Assembly (NCBI GenBank): GCA_902490365.1 | Contig: CABUDQ010000033.1 | Location: forward strand, 1 to 24,692 | Length of the DNA: 24,692 nucleotides | Direction: 5' to 3' | From: an uncultured Collinsella sp. | GTDB lineage: Bacteria > Actinomycetota > Coriobacteriia > Coriobacteriales > Coriobacteriaceae | Shown: one piece after another, positions 14,212-21,341 of the stretch | How the letters are laid out: every line of letters begins with the position of its first letter | Position numbering within the stretch: the first letter of the stretch is position 1 | Made by a program: the position numbers and the translations under genes | The notes under the pieces: model-generated | The model's database searches: none | Told to the model about the DNA's origin: nothing | Seen by the model: the letters and a program-made list of their open reading frames with translations, nothing else

Positions 14212-15513
14212 ATGCAACGACAGCTTATGAGTGAACTTATCGCTTGGAAATCAAGGGCGAATCGCAAACCTCTCTTGCTTAAGGGAGCCCGCCAGACAGG
14301 AAAGACTTGGCTTCTTAACGAATTCGCAAGCCAGCAGTATCGAAACGTCATTCGTTTTGACTTTATGCTCGAGCCGAGCACACGCTCGCTGTTCGATGGA
14401 GACCTCGACCCCAAGCGCATCATCTCCCAGATAGAGCTCCTACGTGGCCAAACCGTAACGCCGACAGACACGCTCATCATCTTCGACGAGATCCAAGAGG
14501 CGCCACGCGGGATCACCTCGCTCAAGTACTTCAACGAGCTTGCACCCGAATACCACATCGTAGCAGCCGGTTCCTATATGGGCCTCGCGCTCCGACGCGA
14601 AAACGAGTCATTTCCCGTCGGCAAAATCGACCAGCTCACCATGCGTCCCATGGGGTTTGCCGAGTTCGTTCGCGCCGTCGACGGCAACCCGCTCGCCGAC
14701 GCCATCCTTGCCGCAGACATGAACCTTCTAGCAAACGTCACCGAAAAGCTCGTGCACTTGCTCAAGGAATACCTTGTTGTCGGTGGTATGCCCGAAGTTG
14801 TCTCCGCTTTCGCCGAGACACGCGACTTCATTGAAGCCCGAAGGCTTCAGCAGCAAATCATCGAGGCTTACGAATCCGATTTTGGCAAACATGCACCCGC
14901 CCGCATCGTCGAGCGCATGAGGTTGGTTTGGAAATCCCTTCCCGGCCAGCTTGCCAAGGAGAACAAGAAGTTTGTCTATGGCGCCCTTCGCCCTGGAGCG
15001 CGCGCACGCGATTTTGAGGAAAGCCTCCAGTGGCTCACGGACTACGGAATCGTTCATAAGGTGCCACGTGTTTCCGCTCTAAAGGCGCCGCTCTCGAGCT
15101 ACGAAGACCTCTCGGGCTTCAAACTGTTCTGCATCGACACCGGCATCCTCGGAGCGCTCTCCGGTCTCTCTCCGGCCATCGTTCTTAACGGATCCGCTGT
15201 TTTTACCGAGTTCAAAGGTTCGCTGACCGAACAATACGTCGCGCAGGAGCTTTTGCTCCAGGACAAAACTCCCGTGTATTGGTCCTCTACCTCTGGCAAT
15301 GCCGAAACCGACTTTGCCATCGACCATGCGGGAACCGTGCTTCCGCTTGAGGTCAAGGCGGCAGAGAACCTTAAAGCGAAGAGTCTGAAAATAGCCTGCG
15401 AAAAATTCAAACTCGAGCGTTGCGTGAGGAGCTCTCTGGCGGCATATAGAGACGAGGACACGCTCGTCAATATTCCGCTTTGGGAGATTGGGCAAATCGA
15501 CAGGCTGGCATAA
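14212..15513 (+). CDS. AAA-family ATPase with DUF4143 domain (COG1373)
   Basis: A 433-aa protein. The ATG at 14212 has GGGAGG four bases upstream. The N-terminal P-loop ATPase has Walker A LLLKGARQTGKTWLL (25-32, Lys31) and Walker B TLIIFDEIQEAPR (about 88-93), then AAGSYMGLAL and LTMRPMGFAEFVRA, all hallmarks of COG1373. The C-terminal DUF4143 region ends in a PD-(D/E)XK-like motif: ETDFAIDHAGTVLPLEVKA (about Asp367, Glu381, Lys383). The family is common in gut bacteria, often in multiple copies, and its biological role is poorly known; nuclease or DNA-related activity is suspected. It is framed by 33-bp repeats upstream and inverted 14-mers on both sides, which suggests a discrete cassette. 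Confidence 0.9.
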   Translation: MQRQLMSELIAWKSRANRKPLLLKGARQTGKTWLLNEFASQQYRNVIRFDFMLEPSTRSLFDGDLDPKRIISQIELLRGQTVTPTDTLIIFDEIQEAPRGITSLKYFNELAPEYHIVAAGSYMGLALRRENESFPVGKIDQLTMRPMGFAEFVRAVDGNPLADAILAADMNLLANVTEKLVHLLKEYLVVGGMPEVVSAFAETRDFIEARRLQQQIIEAYESDFGKHAPARIVERMRLVWKSLPGQLAKENKKFVYGALRPGARARDFEESLQWLTDYGIVHKVPRVSALKAPLSSYEDLSGFKLFCIDTGILGALSGLSPAIVLNGSAVFTEFKGSLTEQYVAQELLLQDKTPVYWSSTSGNAETDFAIDHAGTVLPLEVKAAENLKAKSLKIACEKFKLERCVRSSLAAYRDEDTLVNIPLWEIGQIDRLA

Positions 15514-15524
15514 GTAGCTAAAAT

Positions 15525-15538
15525 AGCCCCGTCCCAAA
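15525..15538 (-). repeat. Right inverted 14-mer flanking the ATPase gene
   Basis: AGCCCCGTCCCAAA is the exact inverse of 14030-14043. It lies 12 bases after the ATPase stop and 10 before the ppx/gppA stop. No proper terminator is visible in this 35-base convergent gap. Confidence 0.5.
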
Positions 15539-15548
15539 AAGACTAGTT

Positions 15549-16550
15549 TTAGAGGGTGCTCAGGCTCGGAGTCCAGGCGATGGTGGGGGTCGCGCCGTCG
15601 AGAACCTCATTGATGGTAGCGGCCATGCCGGCGAGCAGGCTGTTCTCGCTTACGGTGAGCGTGTCGTAGTTGCCGGCGCACATGAGCTCGCGCATTACCA
15701 CGGCACCGGCCAAGATCACGCTCGCGCGCTTGGGCTGCACGCCCGGCAACGCAGCGATGCCCGCAACATCAAGCGTGGACATACGCTCAATGGCGGCCGA
15801 GACCTGCTCCAGCGAAAGCTCGCGCAGGTGCACAAAGCTCGAGTCGTACGGCTCCAGTTCGTGGACCAGCGCCACGAGCGTGGTGACGGTGCCGCCCACC
15901 GCAACGAGGCGTTCGGCGCGCTCAAAGTCGCTGGGCAGGCCTTCAAAATAGGCGGCAAACTGCTCGCCTGCCCACGCGGCAGCGGCAGCAAGCTCGCCAT
16001 CCGCGGGCGGCAACGCGGAGAAAAAGCGCTCCGTCACGCGGCGACAACCGATGTCCAGCGAGCGCGTTCCCTCCAGCGCAAAGACGCCGCGCTCCGGCGC
16101 GTACACGCCAGTCGCGAGCTCCGTGGATCCGCCGCCCGAATCGGCAACAATGATGCGCTCGCCGGCAAAGTCGTGCGCCACGCCGAAAAACGTCAGGCGC
16201 GCCTCGACCTCGCCCGGAATCACCTGTGGCTCAAGCCCCAGATCGCGCAGGCCGTCCAACAGCAGCGCGGCATTGGACGCATCGCGTGCGGCACTCGTAC
16301 ACGTGGTGCAGACGCACACGGCCCCAAAGGCACGGGCCTCGTCCACAAACATGTGACACGCAGCGAGCACACGCTCGACAGCCGCCTTGCAAAAGCGCCC
16401 CGTCGTGTCCACGCCCTCGCCCAGGTCGGTAATCTCGGTATGCTTGGACGATTCCACAATCGCTCCGCCCTCGACCTGGGCCAACACCAGTCGCGACGAC
16501 ACCGTTCCCAGGTCGATCGCGGCTACCTTATAGCGTTTGCAATTTGTCAT
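15549..16550 (-). CDS. Ppx/GppA-family phosphatase (exopolyphosphatase / pppGpp hydrolase)
   Basis: A 333-aa protein, the short single-module form of the ASKHA-fold Ppx/GppA family. The N-terminal phosphate loop is VAAIDLGTVSSRLVLA (8-23). Next come TTCTSAARDASN, VIPGEVEARLTFFGVAH, the second phosphate loop IIVADSGGGSTELATG and, further on, LVAVGGTVTTLVAL, all in family order. It hydrolyses polyphosphate or pppGpp; which one cannot be told from sequence. GGAGGGGAG gives a strong SD. It follows the DivIC-like gene by 20 bases and is probably cotranscribed, an arrangement common in Actinomycetota (eno, divIC, ppx). Confidence 0.92.
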   Translation of the reverse strand: MTNCKRYKVAAIDLGTVSSRLVLAQVEGGAIVESSKHTEITDLGEGVDTTGRFCKAAVERVLAACHMFVDEARAFGAVCVCTTCTSAARDASNAALLLDGLRDLGLEPQVIPGEVEARLTFFGVAHDFAGERIIVADSGGGSTELATGVYAPERGVFALEGTRSLDIGCRRVTERFFSALPPADGELAAAAAWAGEQFAAYFEGLPSDFERAERLVAVGGTVTTLVALVHELEPYDSSFVHLRELSLEQVSAAIERMSTLDVAGIAALPGVQPKRASVILAGAVVMRELMCAGNYDTLTVSENSLLAGMAATINEVLDGATPTIAWTPSLSTL

Positions 16551-16570
16551 TGCGGGCTCCCCTCCGGGCG

Positions 16571-17332
16571 CTATTTGCCGTTGGACACGACCGTCTGACC
16601 CTCGACGCCGTTAAACCCAAACAGCATGTCGAGCGCCTGGATGTACCACGGCGCGTCCTTGCCGACTTCTTCGATTTCCTTGGCCACTTCGCTGGCCTTC
16701 TTGGCGTTTGAGGACTTTTTGCTCGACGACGAGTCCGAATCGTCGTCCAAACCTAGCACGTCAATCTTCTTCTCGCCGGGCATCACCAGGCCCAGGTCCT
16801 CGGACGCCGCGTCCTTGATACCCTCCTCCGAGAGCAGCTTGTCGACGCTTTTTTGCAGCTCATCATTGTATTGCTGGCGAATCTCGACCTGCTTGGCCAA
16901 GATATCGCTCGAACGCTTTGCCACGTACAGATCGCGCACGGGGAAATACAGGCTCACGAGCACCAGCGCCACCACGATACCGATAAACAGCGGACGCAGA
17001 GGGCCATGCGTAAAGTCATAGATCGCCTTGACAACCGCGTTGTCGTTGGCGTAATGCATAAAGTCCGAGCCCGAAAGACGGCTCGAGGGCCTACTCGATT
17101 TGTCGTGTGCTTGAGTCGAGGGACGCGACGCATGCGACGAACGTGCCGGGCGCACCGGTCCATCTGCCAAGGTATTTGATTGAGCATTGGGGCGCGAGGT
17201 ACTTGCCGGGCGCTGCGTGGAGCGGTCGGCGCCGGCATAAGCGGACCCACCGAGCTGCACCGTGCGCGCACGGCGAGGCGACGGCTCGCGCGAACCGGCG
17301 GAATAGTACCTGTTGTCGTAAATCTGATCCAT
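16571..17332 (-). CDS. DivIC/FtsB-like septum formation initiator
   Basis: A 253-aa protein from the ATG at 17332 (AAGG six bases upstream); the frame is open earlier without a supported start. Residues 1-110 are a low-complexity, Ser/Arg/Pro-rich cytoplasmic tail (TSRPNAQSNT, PARSSHASRP). One transmembrane helix follows (PLFIGIVVALVLVSLYFPV, about 133-151), then the DivIC coiled coil (AKQVEIRQQYNDELQKSVD). A DLGLVMPGEKKI segment matches the end of the FtsB/DivIC domain. The C-terminal tail has a Ser/Asp/Lys run. Family members stabilise the FtsL/FtsQ division complex. Position between eno and ppx supports the call. A -10 TATAAC stands at 17381-17376. Confidence 0.85.
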   Translation of the reverse strand: MDQIYDNRYYSAGSREPSPRRARTVQLGGSAYAGADRSTQRPASTSRPNAQSNTLADGPVRPARSSHASRPSTQAHDKSSRPSSRLSGSDFMHYANDNAVVKAIYDFTHGPLRPLFIGIVVALVLVSLYFPVRDLYVAKRSSDILAKQVEIRQQYNDELQKSVDKLLSEEGIKDAASEDLGLVMPGEKKIDVLGLDDDSDSSSSKKSSNAKKASEVAKEIEEVGKDAPWYIQALDMLFGFNGVEGQTVVSNGK

Positions 17333-17423
17333 GTGCGCCTTGTGCGGTTGAGGTTTGTTTGCGCTAAGTCCTTTAGTTATAGCACGAGCGCCCGCACCGC
17401 CTTCGCCAGCCTTTGCTCGACAT

Positions 17424-17455
17424 AAAAAAGGCGCTGAGCCATATGGCCCAGCGCC
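17424..17455 (-). terminator. Intrinsic terminator of eno
   Basis: Read on the minus strand, GGCGCTGGGCC-ATAT-GGCTCAGCGCC (one mismatch, 11-bp stem) is followed by six T. It lies 73 bases after the eno stop and upstream of the DivIC-like gene's own -10. Confidence 0.88.
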
Positions 17456-17527
17456 CACAGCGCTTTGCGGCGTCCAGCCAAGGCGGGGCGGAACCGAGTC
17501 AGCCTCCTCCTCGCCAAATTCGCCCGT

Positions 17528-18817
17528 TTAGCGAATGTTGTAGAACGCGGCCTTGCCGGCGTAGCGCGCGCTGCCCTCGAGCTCGTCCTCGATGCGAATG
17601 AGCTGGTTGTACTTGGCGATACGGTCGCTGCGGCACGGGGCGCCCGACTTGATCTGGCCGGCATTGACGCCCACGACCAGGTCGGCGATCGTGGAATCCT
17701 CGGTCTCGCCGGAGCGGTGACTCACGATGCAGGCGTAACCGGCCTCCTTGGCGGTCTCGATGGCCTCGAGCGACTCGGTGAGCGTGCCGATCTGATTGAC
17801 CTTGACCAGGATCGCGTTGGCGGCACCCAGCTCGATGCCCTTCTTGAGGCGCTCGGTGTTGGTGACGAACAGGTCGTCGCCCACCAGCTGCACCTTGTTG
17901 CCAATGCGACGGGTGAGCTCAACCCAGCCGTCCCAGTCTTCCTCGGCCATGCCGTCCTCGATGGAGATGATGGGATAGGTGTCGACAAGCTTCTCCCAGT
18001 AATCAACCATCTGGGCACTCGTGTACTCCACGCCCTCGCCCTTGAGCTCATACATACCGGTCTCAGCGGTGTAGATCTCGGTGGTCGCCGTATCATTAAA
18101 AAACATGAAGTCGACGCCGGGCTTAAAGCCAGCCTTCTCGACGGCCTTGGTGATGTACTCGAACGGCTCGGCATTGGTCTTGAGGTTGGGCGCAAAGCCG
18201 CCCTCGTCGCCCACGCCGCCGCCCAGGCCGGCCTCGTGCAGCACGCCCTTGAGGGTGTGGTAGACCTCGGCGCACCAACGCAGGCCCTCGGCAAAGCTCG
18301 GGGCGCCCACCGGCATGATCATGAACTCCTGGAAGTCGACGTTGTTGTCGGCATGCACACCGCCGTTAAGGATGTTCATCATAGGCGTGGGCAGCAGGTG
18401 GGCGTTGACGCCGCCCAGGTACTGGTACAGCGACAGGCCCGCCGACTCGGCAGCGGCGCGGGCGACGGCCAACGACACGCCCAGGATGGCGTTGGCACCG
18501 AGCTTGGTCTTGTTGGGGGTACCGTCCGCGGCAATCAGCGCGGCATCGACGGCGCGCTGGTCGAAGGCGTCGAGGCCCACGACGGCGTTAGCGCACTCGT
18601 TGTTGACGTGCTCGACGGCCCGAAAGACGCCCTTGCCCAGATAGCGGCCCTTGTCGCCATCACGCAGCTCGCAGGCCTCAAAGGCGCCGGTCGAAGCACC
18701 CGAAGGCACCATTGCGCGGCCAAAGCTGCCGTCCTCGAGCACGACCTCGACCTCGACGGTGGGATTGCCGCGGCTGTCGAGCACCTCGCGACCGTAGACG
18801 TCCAAAATATCGCTCAT
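17528..18817 (-). CDS. eno: Enolase (phosphopyruvate hydratase), with an adapter artefact in the sequence
   Basis: A 429-aa protein, normal length, with GAGAGGGAGA as SD. It interconverts 2-phosphoglycerate and phosphoenolpyruvate in glycolysis. Clear signatures are YGREVLDSRGNPTVEVEV, VPSGASTGAFEACELRD, the loop HADNNVDFQEFMIMPVG, SIEDGMAEEDWDGW (metal Glu), LVGDDLFVTN (metal Asp), ILVKVNQIGTLTES (catalytic Lys) and the signature VSHRSGETEDSTIADL. Residues 239-250 read FFNDTATTEIYT, which is not enolase sequence but the translation of the Illumina P5 oligo. The true protein should read close to LDxAATEIY there. Reading frame, length and the metal-binding Asp (242) survive, so the gene looks intact but this patch is unreliable. 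Confidence 0.97.
   Translation of the reverse strand: MSDILDVYGREVLDSRGNPTVEVEVVLEDGSFGRAMVPSGASTGAFEACELRDGDKGRYLGKGVFRAVEHVNNECANAVVGLDAFDQRAVDAALIAADGTPNKTKLGANAILGVSLAVARAAAESAGLSLYQYLGGVNAHLLPTPMMNILNGGVHADNNVDFQEFMIMPVGAPSFAEGLRWCAEVYHTLKGVLHEAGLGGGVGDEGGFAPNLKTNAEPFEYITKAVEKAGFKPGVDFMFFNDTATTEIYTAETGMYELKGEGVEYTSAQMVDYWEKLVDTYPIISIEDGMAEEDWDGWVELTRRIGNKVQLVGDDLFVTNTERLKKGIELGAANAILVKVNQIGTLTESLEAIETAKEAGYACIVSHRSGETEDSTIADLVVGVNAGQIKSGAPCRSDRIAKYNQLIRIEDELEGSARYAGKAAFYNIR
18069..18103 (-). other. Illumina P5 adapter sequence embedded in eno (assembly artefact)
   Basis: On the minus strand six T (18103-18098) are followed by a 29-base exact match to the Illumina P5 flow-cell oligo (18097-18069), beginning AATGATACGGCG and ending GAGATCTACAC. 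The translated string FFNDTATTEIYT is a familiar adapter-contamination peptide. Enolase has D-x-A-A-S/T-E-x-Y at this exact place, so genuine DNA resembled the adapter and probably recruited adapter-containing reads. The match is judged from memory of the oligo. Confidence 0.93.
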
Positions 18818-18919
18818 GTTGTCTCCCTCTCACTTGGAAACGGGTTGAATGCTTGGCGACACGGCTTGCACGCTACAGTGGCGCGCAGGTTCATAAGTTA
18901 GCCTTATCGCACTTTTTGC

Positions 18920-18949
18920 ATTATGCCCTAAGTTAGACAAGGGATACAA
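18920..18949 (-). promoter_or_regulatory. Candidate promoter of eno
   Basis: Minus-strand TTGTAT (18949-18944) and CATAAT (18925-18920) are 18 bases apart, in an AT-rich patch about 100 bases upstream of the eno start. This gap (18818-19005) otherwise holds only the mazG terminator. Confidence 0.5.
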
Positions 18950-18957
18950 TCTTTTTG

Positions 18958-18999
18958 AAAAATAATGGGGGCGATGAGAAAGTCCGTCCCGTCGCCCCC
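18958..18999 (-). terminator. Intrinsic terminator of the yfcE-mazG unit
   Basis: Minus-strand stem GGGGGCGA / TCGCCCCC (8 bp, 17-base loop) followed by ATTATTTTT, seven bases after the mazG stop. Confidence 0.85.
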
Positions 19000-19005
19000 G
19001 CAGTC

Positions 19006-19866
19006 TTACTCCTCTGCCTTTGCGGCATCCCAGAGGTCATTGAGGCCGTGGGTCGAAAGCTCGGCCAGATCCACGTGGGCGTCGGCCGCCATCTGCTCCA
19101 TCGCGGCCCAGCGGCGGCGGAACTTTGCCGTGCTGGCACGCAGGGCGCTCTCGGCGTCGATTCCCTCCTTGCGCGCAACGTTGACCAGGGCAAAGAGCAG
19201 GTCGCCAAACTCCATCTCGCGCTCGGGCGAGCCGGGAGCCTCGGCCTCAAACTCGGCACGCTCCTCAGCGACCTCGTCCCACACGTCCTGGACCGTCTCC
19301 CACTCAAAGCCCACGGCAGCCGCCTTGCGCGACACCTTCTGAGCCTGCATCAGCGCCGGCAGGTGCGTGGGCACACCGTCGAGCAGACCCTCGGGTGCGG
19401 CCCCGCCTGCCGCCACGGCCTGGTCTTTGGCGGCCTTCTCGGCAAGCTTGACCTCGTCCCAAATCTTGAGCACCTCGTCGGAGTTGTCGGCATCCGCATC
19501 GCCAAACACGTGCGGGTGACGACGGATGAGCTTGGCGTCGATATCGCGCGCCACATCGGCCAGCGAAAACTCGCCGGCATCCGCCGCAATCTGCGCATGC
19601 AGTACGACCTGCATGAGCACGTCGCCCAACTCCTCGCGCAGGTGTGCCGCGTCGTCGGCCTCGATGCAGTCGAGCGCCTCGTAGGCTTCCTCGATCATGT
19701 TCTTGCCAATGCTGCGGTGCGTCTGCTCGCGGTCCCACGGGCAGCCGTCGGGCTGACGCAGGCGCCAGATGGTCTGCACCAGATGCTGCAGCTCGGCCGA
19801 CGCGTCTACCAGCGTGGACAGGTCGCGCGAACCCTCGGCATTTTGCTGAGCCATATGCTCGGCCAT
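19006..19866 (-). CDS. mazG: MazG nucleoside triphosphate pyrophosphohydrolase
   Basis: A 286-aa protein, full-length two-lobe MazG. The N-terminal hallmark GCPWDREQTHRSIGKNMIEE (41-60) is followed by the metal-binding EExxE (Glu59, 60, 63) and EELGD (78-82) motifs. Next is the middle region LIRRHPHVFGDADADNSDEV and KIWDEVKLAEKA, and then a second lobe (AAVGFEWETVQDVWDEVAEE, MEFGDLLFALVNVARKEG). The enzyme hydrolyses NTPs and dNTPs to NMPs, and removes aberrant nucleotides or lowers alarmone levels. A GGGGGAGGA SD lies inside the end of the yfcE-like gene, whose stop is two bases upstream of the ATG, so translation is coupled. Confidence 0.95.
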   Translation of the reverse strand: MAEHMAQQNAEGSRDLSTLVDASAELQHLVQTIWRLRQPDGCPWDREQTHRSIGKNMIEEAYEALDCIEADDAAHLREELGDVLMQVVLHAQIAADAGEFSLADVARDIDAKLIRRHPHVFGDADADNSDEVLKIWDEVKLAEKAAKDQAVAAGGAAPEGLLDGVPTHLPALMQAQKVSRKAAAVGFEWETVQDVWDEVAEERAEFEAEAPGSPEREMEFGDLLFALVNVARKEGIDAESALRASTAKFRRRWAAMEQMAADAHVDLAELSTHGLNDLWDAAKAEE

Positions 19867-19868
19867 GG

Positions 19869-20417
19869 TTAGTCCTCCCCCATGATCACATGGCGGAACG
19901 CGCCGCCCTCGTAGACGCCGTAGCTATGTGTGCCGTCCTTGGGGATGCTCACGCTGCCGGGATTGAAGAGCCACAGACCCGGGTGCGCGGCGCTTTCCTC
20001 GTTAACCTTGATGTGCGTATGGCCGTAGACGAGCGCGGAGCCCTCGGGCAGCGCGGGCGCGTGGTCAACGCTGTTATGCATGCCGGCGCCAAAGACGTGG
20101 CCGTGCGTCAGGAACAGTTCACGTCCGGTCTCGTCGAATAGTGTGGCGTAGTCAGCCATGACGGGGAAGTCGAGGACCATCTGGTCGACCTCGGCGTCGC
20201 AGTTGCCGCGCACCGCGATGATGCGGTCGGCCAGGGCGTTGAGCAGCGGAATCACGCGTTTGGGGGCGTAGTCGCGCGGCAGGTCGTTACGCGGGCCGTG
20301 GTAGAGCAGGTCGCCCAGCAGCACAATGCGGTCGGGCTGTTCGGATTCGATGGCAGTGCAGAGGCGCTCGGCCCAGTATGCCGAGCCATGGATGTCGGAA
20401 GCGATGAGGTATTTCAT
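19869..20417 (-). CDS. yfcE: YfcE/MJ0936-family metallophosphoesterase
   Basis: A 182-aa protein, normal for the family. All calcineurin-like motifs are present in order: SDIHG (Asp8, His10), GDLLYHGPRN (Asp36), RGNCD (Asn72), LTHGHVFG (His105, His107) and YGHTH (His133, His135). These bind two metal ions for phosphodiester hydrolysis; the family acts on cyclic dinucleotide-like or artificial phosphodiesters, with the natural substrate uncertain. GAAAGGACT is the SD. It is directly upstream of mazG (two bases apart), forming an operon of two nucleotide-hydrolysing enzymes. Confidence 0.92.
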   Translation of the reverse strand: MKYLIASDIHGSAYWAERLCTAIESEQPDRIVLLGDLLYHGPRNDLPRDYAPKRVIPLLNALADRIIAVRGNCDAEVDQMVLDFPVMADYATLFDETGRELFLTHGHVFGAGMHNSVDHAPALPEGSALVYGHTHIKVNEESAAHPGLWLFNPGSVSIPKDGTHSYGVYEGGAFRHVIMGED

Positions 20418-20472
20418 GGGGAGTCCTTTCGGTGGGGTTAATTGGATTGGCGCGGCGCGTCACTCGCCCGCA

Positions 20473-20958
20473 TCACTCAAATCGCAACGCCGCGGCTTGG
20501 GCCGCTTGCATCACGCGTTGGAGCGGCACGTTGTGCTCGCGGGCAAGGCGAGCACAGTCCTCGTACTCGGGAGCCGCACGTTCACTGCCATCGGGCAGGG
20601 TCGCCACCTTAACGGATACCTCGCCCCAAGGCGTCGTCACCTGCTCGAATCGGCGCGGCAGGCAAACGCGTTCCATCACCTGGCGACGAACGGCGTTGGT
20701 CGTGGTTTCCAAAAAGATAATCGTCTGCAGGCGTTCGATATCCTCATGCGAGCAAATCACCTGCAACTGCCATCCGGGGCGGCCCTTTTTGCAGTAGAGG
20801 GGCAGCCAGTGCACCTCGCGGGCGCCGGCCTCGCGCAGGCGGTCGGCGGCGTAGGCGAGCACCTCGGGCGACGCGTCATCGATGTCGCACTCCAGCTTGA
20901 CGATAGTTTCGGGCGCATCGGTCTCGCGGGACAGCGGAGATGTACTTCCACGTTGCAT
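20473..20958 (-). CDS. LarC C-terminal domain protein (LarC2-like, nickel insertion)
   Basis: A 161-aa protein from the ATG at 20958 (AAGGA upstream; the open frame extends earlier without an SD). From about residue 17 it matches the C-terminal half of LarC (COG1641, DUF111): ETIVKLECDIDDASPEVLAY, WLPLYCKKGRPGWQLQVIC, ERLQTIIFLETTTNAVRRQ and PEYEDCARLAREHNVPLQRV. LarC is the CTP-dependent nickel insertase for the pincer cofactor of lactate racemase. The N-terminal half (LarC1) is not encoded upstream; that interval is noncoding. So the C-terminal domain is a separate gene here, as in species where larC is split, or is used on its own. It lies 55 bases upstream of the yfcE-like gene. Confidence 0.85.
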   Translation of the reverse strand: MQRGSTSPLSRETDAPETIVKLECDIDDASPEVLAYAADRLREAGAREVHWLPLYCKKGRPGWQLQVICSHEDIERLQTIIFLETTTNAVRRQVMERVCLPRRFEQVTTPWGEVSVKVATLPDGSERAAPEYEDCARLAREHNVPLQRVMQAAQAAALRFE

Positions 20959-21064
20959 ACGGTCCGAATCCTTTCCGCACGGGCTCGTTTTATTCACCCA
21001 AACGCTAGCACATCGGACGTGGCACAGGCGTGACTTTCGTCCGTCGCCGCCCTCACCCCTATCC

Positions 21065-21129
21065 AAACGTGTACGTCAGCCTCCAAACATGTCATTTTTT
21101 GTCGGTTTTGGAGGCTGAGGTACACGTTT
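21065..21129. repeat. Large inverted repeat (23-bp arms) in intergenic region
   Basis: Arms 21065-21087 (AAACGTGTACGTCAGCCTCC and AAA) and 21107-21129 match with one mismatch around a 19-base loop containing TTTTTT. It lies in the 383-base gap between larC2 and the ABC transporter. It is not a normal terminator, as neither side has a T tract. It could be a palindromic repeat family member, a regulator-binding site or an attenuator. I see nothing else in the gap apart from the transporter's SD. Confidence 0.7.
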
Positions 21130-21341
21130 TGGAGCGAGGCCGCACACGATCAGAATTGCGCCCGCACTCCGTCCAGCACAAAGTTCGCCGCACTCAACAA
21201 TTTTGGACTTTCTACGCAGTTCATCGACCAAAAATTACCCTCGGCATACTTACCCGCTGCACGATGTTACTCTAGTTGCATTTGGCTAACTAAGCGGCTG
21301 CCGAGGACCCCGCCCGGCACCGTTACGGCATAGGAGGTTTC

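Noticed and set aside
17465..18901. 478-aa open frame on the plus strand
   Set aside because: Lies opposite enolase along its whole length; repetitive Leu/Gly/Asp/Val composition is an antisense shadow.
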